Assembly (NCBI GenBank): GCA_963789225.1
Contig: CAWBKD010000046.1
Span: 930,001 to 994,000, forward strand
Source of the DNA: Palsa-504 sp963789225
GTDB lineage: Bacteria; Actinomycetota; Actinomycetes; Streptosporangiales; Streptosporangiaceae
Direction: 5' to 3'
DNA: 64,000 nucleotides
A model generated the notes under the pieces. That model was given only the letters and a program-made list of their open reading frames with translations, did not search any database and was not told where the DNA came from. Shown piece by piece: positions 1 to 11,871 of this stretch. Position numbers and translations under genes: made by a program. Position 1 is the first letter of the stretch, and every line of letters starts with the position of its first letter.

Positions 1-956
1 TCCTGCCAGAGGAGGTGCCGCGAGCCGAACTCGCCGAACAGGACGAAGTTCGCGTCGGAATCGGCCACCGTCAGCCCGCGCTGCCTGAGCCAGCCGACCA
101 GCGCGTCCCGTTCGGCCCGCAGCGCGGCCACCGTGGCCAGCGGCTCGGCGGCGTGGGCGAGCGCGGCCCGGGCCACGGCCTGGGTGACGGCGGACAGGTG
201 GTATGGGAGCCGGACGAGCAGGAGCTTCTCGATGACCTCGGGGGCACCGGCGAGGTAGCCGAGCCGGGTGCCGGCCATGGCGAACGCCTTGGACATCGTC
301 CGGCAGACGACGAGGTGCGCGTACCGGGGCAGCAGGCCGAGCGCGCTCGGCGACCCCTCGCGGGCGAACTCCGCGTACGCCTCGTCCACCACCACCAAGC
401 CGGGCGCGGCGTCGCAGATGGCCTCGATCACGCCTGGCGAGGCGGAGGTGCCCGTGGGGTTGTTCGGCGAGGTGAGGAACACGATGCCGGGCCGCGCGCC
501 GGCGACCGCGCGCGCGGCCCGGTCCGGGTCCAGGCCGAAGTCCGGGTCGCGGTCCGCCGCCACCCATTCGGTGCACGTCACCGTGGCGATCAGCGGGTGC
601 ATGGAGTAGCTCGGCTCGAACCCGAGCGCCCGCCTTCCGGGGCCGCCGAAGGCCTGCAGGAGCTGCTGGATGATCTCGTTCGACCCGTTGGCCGCCCACA
701 CGTGGCGGGCGGTCAGCCCGTGCCCGAGGTAGTCGGCCAGATCCTTGCGCAGCTCCACCGCGTCCCGGTCCGGGTAGCGGTTCAGCGTAGCGGCCGCCTG
801 CACCACGGCGTCCGCTATGGCCCGCTGCAGGCGCGGGCTCGGCGGGTAGGGGTTCTCGTTGGTGTTCAGCCGGATCGGTACGTCGATCTGCGGCGCGCCG
901 TACGGATGCAGGTCGGTCAGGTCATCCCGAACGGGCGGTGGTGACTCCCCGTTCAT
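1..956 (-). CDS. hisC: Histidinol-phosphate aminotransferase, 3' end outside window
   Basis: PLP-dependent aminotransferase converting imidazole-acetol phosphate to histidinol phosphate in histidine synthesis. The reverse strand reads as a fold-type I enzyme: the N-terminal motif RLNTNENPYPPSP, then NRYPD, the cofactor region AANGSNEIIQQLLQAF, SPNNPTGT, VVDEAYAEF and the PLP-lysine motif CRTMSKAFAMAGTRLGY. About 318 codons are present and the C-terminus lies beyond the window edge. The ATG at 956 overlaps the hisD stop as ATGA (953-956), so translation is probably coupled. Order and motifs make the call secure. Confidence 0.95.
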   Translation of the reverse strand, partial: MNGESPPPVRDDLTDLHPYGAPQIDVPIRLNTNENPYPPSPRLQRAIADAVVQAAATLNRYPDRDAVELRKDLADYLGHGLTARHVWAANGSNEIIQQLLQAFGGPGRRALGFEPSYSMHPLIATVTCTEWVAADRDPDFGLDPDRAARAVAGARPGIVFLTSPNNPTGTSASPGVIEAICDAAPGLVVVDEAYAEFAREGSPSALGLLPRYAHLVVCRTMSKAFAMAGTRLGYLAGAPEVIEKLLLVRLPYHLSAVTQAVARAALAHAAEPLATVAALRAERDALVGWLRQRGLTVADSDANFVLFGEFGSRHLLWQ

Positions 957-2278
957 GGCAGCTGCCCGGTGTCTCGCGGCACGCGGACCCGCACCGCCGC
1001 GACGTGCGCGGCCAGGTCTTCCGCGCCGCCGAGCGCGTCGATAAGCGGCGCCGTGTCGGCTAGCGCCTGGCGGTCGCACTCGATGACGTTGACCAGCCGC
1101 AGGAACGGGAAGACGGACAGGCCGCTGGTGTGCCGCGCGGTTCCCCCGGTCGGCAGCACGTGGTTGGAGCCGGCGAGGTAGTCCCCTAGGGATACCGGCG
1201 AGTACGGCCCGGCGAACACCGCGCCCGCGTTGGTGACCCGCGCCGCCAGCTTGGCCGCGTCCCTGGTCTGGATCTCCAGGTGCTCGGGCGCCCACGCATC
1301 GCTCACCGCGAGCGCCGCGTCGAGGTCATCGACCAGGACGCACGCGGACTGGCCGCGCAGCGCCTGTTCCACCCGCTCGCGGTGCCTGGTCACCGGGACC
1401 TGGCGGCCGAGTTCGGCCTCGGTGCGCCCGGCGAGATCGGCGTTCGGGGTAATGAGGAGACAGGCTGCGAGCTCGTCGTGTTCGGCCTGCGCGATCAGGT
1501 CGGCGGCCACGTGGACGGGATCCGCGCTGTCGTCGGCGATGATCGCCACCTCGGTGGGCCCGTTCTCGCCGTCGGTCCCCACTACGCCACGCAGCACCCG
1601 CTTGGCGGCGGCGACGTAGACGTTACCCGGTCCGGTGATGACGTCCACGGGCGCGCAGTCGGCGGTGCCGTAGGCGAACATGGCCAGCGCCTGCGCCCCG
1701 CCCGCCGCGTGTACCTCGCGCACCCCGAGCAGGGCGCACGCGGCCAGCACGGACCGGTGCGGCAGGCCGCCGGCGTCGGCTTGCGGCGGCGACGCCACGG
1801 CGATGGAACCGACGCCCGCCGCCTGGGCCGGGACGATGTTCATCACCACCGAGGACGGGTACGCCACCAGGCCGCCCGGCACGTACACCCCGGCCCGGCC
1901 GACAGGAACGTAGCGGCCGGTGACGGTCAGCCCGCCGGTGACCTGGGTGACGGTCTCGGCCGGGAGCTGCGCGCCGTGCACCCGCCTGGTGCGGCGGACC
2001 GCCTCCTCCAGGGCGCGCCTGACCGCCGGGTCGAGCCCGGCCAGGGCCGCCTGCAGCGCCTCGGGCGGTACCAGCGTGGTGGCGAGGTCGACCCCGTCGA
2101 AGCGGGTCGTGTACTCGCGCACGGCCTGCGCGCCACGATGCCTGACGTCATCGCAGACGGGTCGGATCTGGGCCACGGCGGCTTCGACGTCGGTCGCGGC
2201 CCGCGGCAGCTGGCCGGTTAGGGCGGTACGGCTGAGGTCACCCGGCGCGCGCCCGCGCAGGTCGATTCGGGAAATCAC
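953..2278 (-). CDS. hisD: Histidinol dehydrogenase
   Basis: Zinc enzyme catalysing the last two steps of histidine synthesis, histidinol to histidine with two NAD. The 441 residues match the family's usual length. Visible motifs are TGPGNVYVAAAKR, the GPTEVAIIAD stretch, the zinc-ligand segment LIAQAEHDE, the catalytic-region AWAPEHLEIQT and GSNHVLPTGG. It starts 9 bases downstream of the membrane-protein gene stop and overlaps hisC by 4 bases, so the three genes look like one transcript. Confidence 0.96.
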   Translation of the reverse strand: MISRIDLRGRAPGDLSRTALTGQLPRAATDVEAAVAQIRPVCDDVRHRGAQAVREYTTRFDGVDLATTLVPPEALQAALAGLDPAVRRALEEAVRRTRRVHGAQLPAETVTQVTGGLTVTGRYVPVGRAGVYVPGGLVAYPSSVVMNIVPAQAAGVGSIAVASPPQADAGGLPHRSVLAACALLGVREVHAAGGAQALAMFAYGTADCAPVDVITGPGNVYVAAAKRVLRGVVGTDGENGPTEVAIIADDSADPVHVAADLIAQAEHDELAACLLITPNADLAGRTEAELGRQVPVTRHRERVEQALRGQSACVLVDDLDAALAVSDAWAPEHLEIQTRDAAKLAARVTNAGAVFAGPYSPVSLGDYLAGSNHVLPTGGTARHTSGLSVFPFLRLVNVIECDRQALADTAPLIDALGGAEDLAAHVAAVRVRVPRDTGQLP

Positions 2279-2287
2279 TCGCTTAGT

Positions 2288-2806
2288 CTACGGAGCCTGC
2301 CCGCCGGGCCAGTCGGGGTCGCCGGGGCGGACGACGCTGGCCAGTGGCTTGCCAGAGCCGCGGCCACCGGTCTCGGCCAGCAGGATGACGAGCGAGGTGA
2401 GGAGGGGCCAGAACACCAGCCCGCTCTTGGTCCCGAGCGCGAGCGAGGAGTTGAAGAAGGCCCCGACCGCGCTGGACGCGAGCAGGTGGTTGTACGTCCC
2501 CAGCCCCATGTTCTCCCCCACCCACAGCGCGATCAGGGAGGCGGCCAGCGCGCCGAGCACCAGCCCGGCGGTCGCGGCCCAGCCGGCGCGGCGGACCAGG
2601 AGGCGGTAGCCGAGCACGCCGGTGATCAGCCCGCCCACCGCGACGATCACGCAGAACCAGGCGTCCGCGGATATGAACGCGCGGGTTTCCGCGTTCACGA
2701 GCTGGGCTTCGCCGCGGGCCACTTCCTGCAGCAGCGCTCTTGGCGCGACCGCGGCCCAGATGAGCCCGGCCACGAGGCCGAGTACCGCACTGCCCGCGAG
2801 CGCCAC
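2288..2806 (-). CDS. Small polytopic membrane protein, DUF2567-like
   Basis: A 172-residue protein with about four hydrophobic segments, near residues 3-22, 47-67, 75-95 and 125-145. The N-terminal pattern GLIWAAVAPRALL followed by FISADAWFCVIV resembles actinobacterial DUF2567 membrane proteins, a family without assigned function. It lies 9 bases upstream of hisD in the same direction and is probably cotranscribed. The GTG start at 2806 has no strong ribosome site; the reading frame stays open upstream toward a GGGAGG at about 2835, so the N-terminus may be a few residues longer. Confidence 0.6.
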   Translation of the reverse strand: MALAGSAVLGLVAGLIWAAVAPRALLQEVARGEAQLVNAETRAFISADAWFCVIVAVGGLITGVLGYRLLVRRAGWAATAGLVLGALAASLIALWVGENMGLGTYNHLLASSAVGAFFNSSLALGTKSGLVFWPLLTSLVILLAETGGRGSGKPLASVVRPGDPDWPGGQAP

Positions 2807-3024
2807 CGTGAACGCCGCTAGTCGCCCCTTCGTCGGTCCTCCCTCAACGCCGGATACGCTCCGGCATGATCGTACCCGTCATTGGGGCGGGGGGCCGGTC
2901 GGCGGACCCGCCTGAGTAGGTGGCACGATGGCCGTGGGCTTGGTGTTCGGAGTCCCTTCGTCCCGTTTAGCCCGGCCTAACCGGGGGAGTCGGATGGGCG
3001 ATTCGACCCTCACGGGAGGTAATC

Positions 3025-3612
3025 ATGTCGAGCGGAGCGATCATCGCGATCGTCATCGTCATCGCGCTCATCGTCGTGGCGGCCGTTGCAGCGGTCGCCC
3101 TCGCCCAGATGCGGCGGGCGAGGATGCGCCGGCAGTTCGGTCCCGAATACGACCGCCTGGTCAAGGAACTGGGCAGCAAGAAGGCCGACGCCGAGCTTTC
3201 CGCGCGGCGGCGGCGGGCTGATGAACTCGGGATCCAACCACTGTCGAGCAAGCAGCGGTACGACTACATCGACGACTGGACCACGATCCAGGAGCGGTTC
3301 GTCGACACGCCAGCCGACGCCGTGACCGCGGCCGACACGCTGATCTGGGATGTCATGCGGACCCGCGGCTACCCGGCCGACAACCGCGAGGCCAGCCTGG
3401 AGGCGCTGTCCGTCTACCACGCCGGCAGCCTGTACGGGTACCGGCAGGCGGGCGAGGTCAAGCTGGAGTCCGCGAGCACCGAAGACCTCAGGAAGGCCCT
3501 GATCAGCTACCGTACGCTGTTCGAAGACCTGCTCGGTGCACCGGCCGACGGCCGGAACCGGCGGGAGCTTAGCGCACCCCAGAGCGCCCGTACCGCGGGT
3601 TCGGCCCGCTAA
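3025..3612 (+). CDS. Single-pass membrane protein with a domain shared with its neighbour
   Basis: A 195-residue protein with an N-terminal hydrophobic segment (residues 4-27) followed by a basic stop-transfer stretch (RRARMRR), so the rest is predicted cytoplasmic. The C-terminal region (about 85-180) contains WTTIQERFVDTPADAV, then TEDLRKALISYRTLFEDLLG. This same pattern recurs at the C-terminus of the next gene, so the two share a domain. A strong GGGAGG lies 5 bases before the ATG. It forms a pair with the gene at 3637 (24-base gap). No function is recognised. Confidence 0.75.
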   Translation: MSSGAIIAIVIVIALIVVAAVAAVALAQMRRARMRRQFGPEYDRLVKELGSKKADAELSARRRRADELGIQPLSSKQRYDYIDDWTTIQERFVDTPADAVTAADTLIWDVMRTRGYPADNREASLEALSVYHAGSLYGYRQAGEVKLESASTEDLRKALISYRTLFEDLLGAPADGRNRRELSAPQSARTAGSAR

Positions 3613-3636
3613 GACTCACCAGGAAAGGGGAATCCC

Positions 3637-4657
3637 ATGACGCAGGACCCGTGGGGCCAGCCGCGGCCCGCCGGCTACGTGGTCCGCGGCGAGGTCGTGC
3701 CAGACTCCGAGTCCGACGCGCCCGGGGCCGACCAGGCCCCGCCGATAACCCACTTCCAGAAGGTGGCGTCTGCGCTACGCGGAGATCAGCCCGAACAGCC
3801 CACCGCCCAGCCCGAGCAGCCCGTCAGCCAGGAAGAGGATGAGGCGGGCACGGAAGATGCGGTGGCGGTGAGCAGTCCCGACGCCGGGCGCGATTACTGG
3901 GATGACGAGGACGGGTCGGCGGACGGGCCGGCTGAGGACCCCGCGGCCGACCCCGCCGTGGGTACGGTGGCCAGCGCCAGCGCTCCGGCGGCCGACCCGG
4001 AGACGGATCTCTCGGTCCCGTCCGGCCTGGCGGAGGAAGAACCGGGCGACGAGGCGGGTCTAGATACCCCCGCCGCCACGGATCCCTCGATGACCCAGCC
4101 GAACGTGTTCGGCACGCCGCAGCCGAGCGCGGGATCGATCCCGACGGTCCCGATCGCCCTGGCCGAGGAGCCGGACGGCGCCGCGGGCAGGCACGCCGCT
4201 CCGGCCGCTCCGGCTGCTCCGGTTACAGAGGCCGCTCCGGTGCCGGAGGCCGCTCCGGTGCCGGAGGCCGCTCCGGTGCCGGAGGCCGCTCCGGTGCCGG
4301 AGGCCGCTCCGGTGGCGGAGGCCGCTCCGGCCGCAGAAGCAGAGCTGCGACCTGGCGAGTCCGGGACGACGCTTGGCCCCGGCGAGAGCGGGTACGCGAG
4401 CCTGATCACGGACTCGGCGGACGTGCGGGCACAGTGGCACCGGATCCAGTACAAGTTCGTCGACGACCCGCGTGCCTCGGTGACCGAGGCCGCCGACGTC
4501 CTCGCGCAGGTGGCGACCAGGCTCGAGGCGGCGATCGCCGAACGGCAGCGCGGCCTGCGCGGCCGGTGGGATAACGCGGCGGCCGCCGACACCGAGACGC
4601 TGCGCGAGACGCTGCGGATGTACCGGACGTTCCTCGACCAGCTGATCGGCCCGGAGC

Positions 4658-4665
<8 letters not shown>
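3637..4665 (+). CDS. Pro/Ala/Glu-rich protein with conserved C-terminal domain
   Basis: A 342-residue acidic protein without a membrane segment. Residues 1-250 are low complexity, including five 6-residue repeats of the AAPVPE type. The last 85 residues are ordered-looking: HRIQYKFVDDPRASVTEAAD, then TETLRETLRMYRTFLDQLIG, aligning with the C-terminal part of the preceding membrane protein. One partner is membrane-anchored and one soluble, which suggests paralogues acting together. The ribosome site AGGAAAGGGG precedes the ATG. The stop overlaps the convergent dnaE stop by 8 bases. Function unknown. Confidence 0.75.
4231..4320 (+). repeat. Five tandem 18-bp in-frame repeats
   Basis: The unit gccgctccggtgccggag occurs four times exactly and once with one change. 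Each unit encodes AAPVPE. It lies inside the Pro/Ala/Glu-rich gene and is likely length-variable between strains. Confidence 0.9.
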
Positions 4666-8209
<3,544 letters not shown>

Positions 8210-8493
8210 GACGAACCGCCTCCCTCAGCGCACGCCGCACCCCGCCACTCCCGGAAGGGCGGCGCACATGGTCATCAACCGGTGCTGCCTACCCTAGCGG
8301 AGCCCGGCCCGCCCCGCCGGGCTGCCGCGCCGGCGCGGCACCGTCCGGGGATGAGGCGCTGTCGAACATGTATTTGACGGTAGCACGCGGGTGTGACATT
8401 CCCGGCGAGTTGATGCCGTAGCGGATCCGTCTGCCCCCGTTGATTCAGGCACGGAGCCCGCACCTACCTGCCGGCTGGGGTAAACAGGGCCTT
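8210..8493. other. Divergent intergenic region, dnaE1 / methyltransferase
   Basis: This 284-base spacer must hold promoters for both flanking genes. A plus-strand TTGACG at 8374-8379 could be a -35 element, but no convincing -10 lies at the right distance. No other gene, repeat or RNA was recognised. Confidence 0.4.
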
Positions 8494-9198
8494 GTGCCGA
8501 ACGACTATGACAGCTTCGCAGAGGTCTACTCGGCCGAGACCGAGGCCAACCTCATCAACGGGTACTACACGCGACCCGCGATCCTGGCCCTGGCCGGGGA
8601 CGTGGACGGACGCCGGATCCTCGACGTCGGCTGCGGCTCTGGCCCCCTGTCCGCGGCGCTGCGCGACCGGGGGGCCACCGTGACCGGCTTCGATTCCAGC
8701 ACCAAGATGGTGGAGCTGGCGCGCAGGCGGCTCGGCGCGGGTGCGGACCTGCAGGTGGCCGACCTGGGCCGCCCGCTGCCGTTCCCCGACGGCGCGTTCG
8801 ACGACGTCATCGCGTCCCTGGTGCTGCACTACCTGGAGGACTGGACGGCGCCGCTAGCCGAGTTGCGGCGGGTGCTGGCGCCGGGCGGCCGGCTGATTGT
8901 GGCCGTCGACCATCCCTTTGCAATTAATCTCATGCACCGCGAGACCGGGCGCAAGGCCGACTATTTCGCGACCTGCAACTGGACCGAAGAATGGACCATG
9001 GGCGGCCACACGGCCCTGATGAGCTTCTGGCACCGGCCCCTGCACGCGATGACCGACGCCTTCACCGCGGCCGGCTTCCGGATAGCGGTCATCAGCGAGC
9101 CGCCGCCCGCGCCGGCCGCCTACGAGCTGTTCCCCGACGACCTGGTAGCTAAGCCGAAATTCCTGTGCTTCCTGTTCTTCGTCCTGCAGGCCGACTGA
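8494..9198 (+). CDS. Class I SAM-dependent methyltransferase
   Basis: A 234-residue cytoplasmic methyltransferase of unknown substrate. The SAM-binding motif I is ILDVGCGSGPLSAAL; the acidic end of strand 2 is GFDSS; motif II/III are PLPFPDGAFDDVIASLVLHY and VLAPGGRLIVAVDHP. The GTG at 8494, reading MPNDYDSFAEVY, was chosen because the family starts at this point; a longer TTG start at 8440 would add 18 unconserved residues. The stop lies 13 bases from the convergent stop of the MDMPI-type gene. Confidence 0.85.
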   Translation: MPNDYDSFAEVYSAETEANLINGYYTRPAILALAGDVDGRRILDVGCGSGPLSAALRDRGATVTGFDSSTKMVELARRRLGAGADLQVADLGRPLPFPDGAFDDVIASLVLHYLEDWTAPLAELRRVLAPGGRLIVAVDHPFAINLMHRETGRKADYFATCNWTEEWTMGGHTALMSFWHRPLHAMTDAFTAAGFRIAVISEPPPAPAAYELFPDDLVAKPKFLCFLFFVLQAD

Positions 9199-9211
9199 CT
9201 GCAGTTCCTGG

Positions 9212-10027
9212 TCAGCCCCAGCGGACGCGGACGCTTGACTGCCAGGACTCGAGGAGACCGGGATTCCCTGTCACGGCGACACCGGCGCGGGCAGCGTCGG
9301 CGCGGTGCCACAGGAACAGGTAGACGCCGGATGCCGGGCCGCTCACCGTGCACGCCGCGGCGCCTGCGCCGTCGGCGGCCTGATCTGCGGCCTGATCTGC
9401 GGCCCGATCTTCTGCGCCGTTGTCGCGCCGCGGCTGCATGCGCCCCTCGTGCGCGTCGATGGACCAGGCTTCGCCGGTGTCCGCCGACACCACGCGCAGC
9501 CGGCCACCCTCGGCATCGGTGGCCGGCCGGTACTTGGCCCGGCGGCCGAACCCCATGATGAGCTCGTCGATCCCGTCGGCGGCGAAGTCGGCGGGGTACT
9601 CGGGCAGCACGCCCGTCGCGCTCTCCGCGTCGGCCCGGTGCACGGCGGTCTCGTGGGCCTGCCGGCGGGCCCAGAACGCGAGCGGGCAGGGAGCGGACAT
9701 GAACGTCGCGCACTCCAGGGCCGGATCGGCGGCGCTCAGGACCTCGACCAGCGCGGCGTGTCCGGCGCAGAACCAGGCGACCAACTCCGGATCGGCGGGA
9801 TCGGCCTTGAGGATCTCGTCCTCGGGCGGCCCGTCGAGGATGGTGGCCGGGCGTTCGGTGATGTGCCTGGCCGCCCACCGGTGGATGAACCCGGTATGCC
9901 GCAGCAGGTCCTTGACGAGCCAGGGTTCGCACGGCGGTACGGGCGCGTCGAGCCCGGCCCGCTCGGCCGCGTCCGCCAGCGCGGTGCCGTTCAGGCGAAG
10001 TGCGTCAATGTGTTCGGCAATCTCCAC
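9212..10027 (-). CDS. Maleylpyruvate isomerase family mycothiol-dependent protein
   Basis: A 271-residue DinB/MDMPI-fold protein. The N-terminal MEIAEHIDALRLNGTALADA, the segment WLVKDLLRHTGFIHRWA with a candidate metal histidine, and RRQAHETAVHRADAE with two more histidines (HETAVH) give the three-His metal site of mycothiol-dependent enzymes. A C-terminal sterol-carrier-like region ends in YLFLWHRADA. The GTG start at 10027 matches the family N-terminus; a longer frame to 10141 would run into the divergent AraC remnant. Residues around 205-215 are a short Ala-Asp repeat (AADQAADQAADG). The substrate is unknown. Confidence 0.82.
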   Translation of the reverse strand: MEIAEHIDALRLNGTALADAAERAGLDAPVPPCEPWLVKDLLRHTGFIHRWAARHITERPATILDGPPEDEILKADPADPELVAWFCAGHAALVEVLSAADPALECATFMSAPCPLAFWARRQAHETAVHRADAESATGVLPEYPADFAADGIDELIMGFGRRAKYRPATDAEGGRLRVVSADTGEAWSIDAHEGRMQPRRDNGAEDRAADQAADQAADGAGAAACTVSGPASGVYLFLWHRADAARAGVAVTGNPGLLESWQSSVRVRWG

Positions 10028-10114
10028 GCTGCCATTGTGCCTGGCCGCGCGAGCCAGCACTTGAACATTGGTGTGCGCTGGCCTTGAGCGCGGCCTGCGC
10101 CGGTAGCGTCGGAT

Positions 10115-10612
10115 CGTGCTTGACGGGTCGCTGCTGGCCACGGGTGACGGGTTCAGCGTGGCCGAGGTGCACTGCCGTCAGGCGTGCTCCGGGTTCGCCG
10201 GACCGATGGCGCGCTCGCCGAGCAGGTGGTGCGCACGGTGGCGGTTCTGATCGCCCGCGGACGGCCCGAATTCGCCGCTGCAGCAGGTCCGCGACCGGCG
10301 CACGACCGGCTGGACCGGCGGGCTCGAGAGGTCATGCTATCCGAGCCGAGCCTGGGCTCTATCGAGCTCCGGCGGCGGGCCGGGTCTCGCCGCACCACCT
10401 CAGCCGGGTGTTCAGGCGGGTGACCGGGTCGGGCATTAGCGGGTACCGCAACCGGATCCGGGTCAGCCGGACCCCTGGATCGTATCGCGCAGGGCGAGAC
10501 CAGCCTGGCCGCGCTTGCCTGCGACCTCGGGTTCTCCGACCATGCCTACCTGACCAGGACCATCAGGGCCTTCACCGGCCTTACCCACCGACGGCGGGGC
10601 CGCTCTGATCAA
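10115..10612 (+). pseudogene. Degraded AraC-family transcriptional regulator
   Basis: Pieces of an AraC regulator occur in order but in three frames. From GTG 10115 the frame reads a sensor-domain-like start (GFSVAEVHCRQACSG) and soon stops. A second frame holds RPAHDRLDRRAREVMLSE, the linker before the helix-turn-helix region. A third holds VSPHHLSRVFRRVTGSGISG (first HTH), and yet another shift gives LACDLGFSDHAYLTRTIRAF (second HTH). At least three frameshifts and a missing piece of the sensor domain are needed, so a functional product is unlikely. It lies divergent to the MDMPI-type gene, a usual arrangement for such regulators, and abuts the island end. Confidence 0.8.
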
Positions 10613-10622
10613 TCCTTGGAGA

Positions 10623-10655
10623 TCAGCTCTCGGCGTCCAGGGCGTGCGCTAGGTC
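10623..10655 (-). repeat. Displaced copy of the rluD 3' end (att-like)
   Basis: On the minus strand this encodes DLAHALDAES and a stop, against DLAHALDVLRAES and a stop at the true rluD end. Differences include silent codon changes. It belongs to no complete gene and marks the distal edge of the island. Confidence 0.75.
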
Positions 10656-10710
10656 AATGTGCCTGCCTGCCCGCCCCTTGACCACGCGCAGGCGACCGTG
10701 GTCGCCCGCG

Positions 10711-11871
10711 TCACGTGTGAGATTTGCTGACATGGACCGCCCGAGGAAGTATGAGAGCCACCTCAGCATCGGTGATCCTGATATCAACACTCTGACCCGA
10801 ATGCTCACGCAACAGCCTGGCTATGCGAAGCACGCCCGTACCAGCCCGCGTCGCCAACTGAGCAGCCGCTACTCGGGAGTAGATGTGGGGGTTGCGTGGG
10901 ACATGAACCCCTGCCCGCATCGCATCGGCGTCGACGCTGTTCGGTGGCCGACCAGGCGATCTGACTTCTACGCGATCTGCAAGTACGAAAACCCGGATGG
11001 GTGCCGGGATGGTGTAATCACGGTGTACGAGAGCGTTTACCACAGCCTCCCTGAGCGCCGCGAACGGTATTTCCTCCCTGCGCTCGGGCTCGAAACCGAC
11101 TATCTCGTGTCCGGTGCGCAGATGAAGGCGCAAGAATGTACTTATCTGCTCAACGATGTCGAACAACCCTCCGAAGAGATCCTTGCGATCAACGAAATCA
11201 TCGCCGAGATCAGTGCCGGAGAGTGCGCCGACAACGACTCTAGATGACTCGAGGGCTGCCTGCGGATTCCGGCCAAAAAGCACCACACCACCGACCGTCG
11301 GATGCTCACCGTCAAAGAGGCGCCATGCTCTCAAGAGCCGCGGCAAGTCCTCGCCGAGATCTTGCTCCTGGGCGTCGGCCAAGTGCCTTGCTACGGCGTC
11401 GAGGCTCAGGTCGCTAATGTCTAGCCGCGCAAGCCGCTGCTCATCGTAAAACAATGACTCGGTTGCCTGGAACATTCGGAGCATCTGATCGCGGCTGGCC
11501 TGGCGGCAGCGAACCCCCGCACGCACGTAGTACCGGCCGTCGGATGTCGCATAGGGACGCTGATCCCCCTTCGGGACGTTCACTACAACGACTGACATTC
11601 CGTCGAGTACAACAACCTCTAGGGCCACGGTCAGTGGCGGCGAACAGCGATTGAACGCCACCTGGTCTGCCAGGATCATGAGGGCATCGGGATTAGCCAC
11701 GCCGACGACGTTGCGGCCCTCGTCCACGCCGAAGATAATCTGTCCGCCGTCGCCATTGGCGAAGCAGACGAGATCCTTGGCCAGATCATCACGATAGCCA
11801 ACTTCGCGTTTGAAGTCGGTGTGGGAGTCTTCCCAGCGCAGAATCCGTTCGCGCAGCTCATTTGGTGTCAT
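10711..11871 (-). CDS. AlbA_2 (Schlafen-type) domain protein with RecG-like C-terminal ATPase-fold region
   Basis: A 386-residue protein. The N-terminal 130 residues form an AlbA_2 domain: DSHTDFKREVGYRDD, LVCFANGDGGQIIFGVDEG, and YYVRAGVRCRQASRDQM. The middle and C-terminal parts match the so-called ATP-dependent helicase/RecG-related C-terminal region with a HATPase-like segment, EIPFAALREAVVNALVHRDY, then VEVRSPGRPP. Such proteins are annotated as putative regulators or nucleic-acid binding effectors; several Schlafen-type proteins act in phage defence. ATG 11871 was chosen because it begins MTPNELRERIL; it overlaps the upstream TrlF stop by 14 bases, implying coupled translation. Confidence 0.85.
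   Translation of the reverse strand: MTPNELRERILRWEDSHTDFKREVGYRDDLAKDLVCFANGDGGQIIFGVDEGRNVVGVANPDALMILADQVAFNRCSPPLTVALEVVVLDGMSVVVVNVPKGDQRPYATSDGRYYVRAGVRCRQASRDQMLRMFQATESLFYDEQRLARLDISDLSLDAVARHLADAQEQDLGEDLPRLLRAWRLFDGEHPTVGGVVLFGRNPQAALESSRVVVGALSGTDLGDDFVDRKDLFGGLFDIVEQISTFLRLHLRTGHEIVGFEPERREEIPFAALREAVVNALVHRDYTIPAPIRVFVLADRVEVRSPGRPPNSVDADAMRAGVHVPRNPHIYSRVAAAQLATRAGTGVLRIARLLREHSGQSVDIRITDAEVALILPRAVHVSKSHT

Noticed and set aside
15..944. Open plus-strand frame of about 309 codons
   Set aside because: It is the antisense shadow of hisC, which has the full set of family motifs on the other strand.
10657..11247. Plus-strand frame of 196 codons inside the island
   Set aside because: Antisense to the AlbA_2 gene and without a family pattern or ribosome site.
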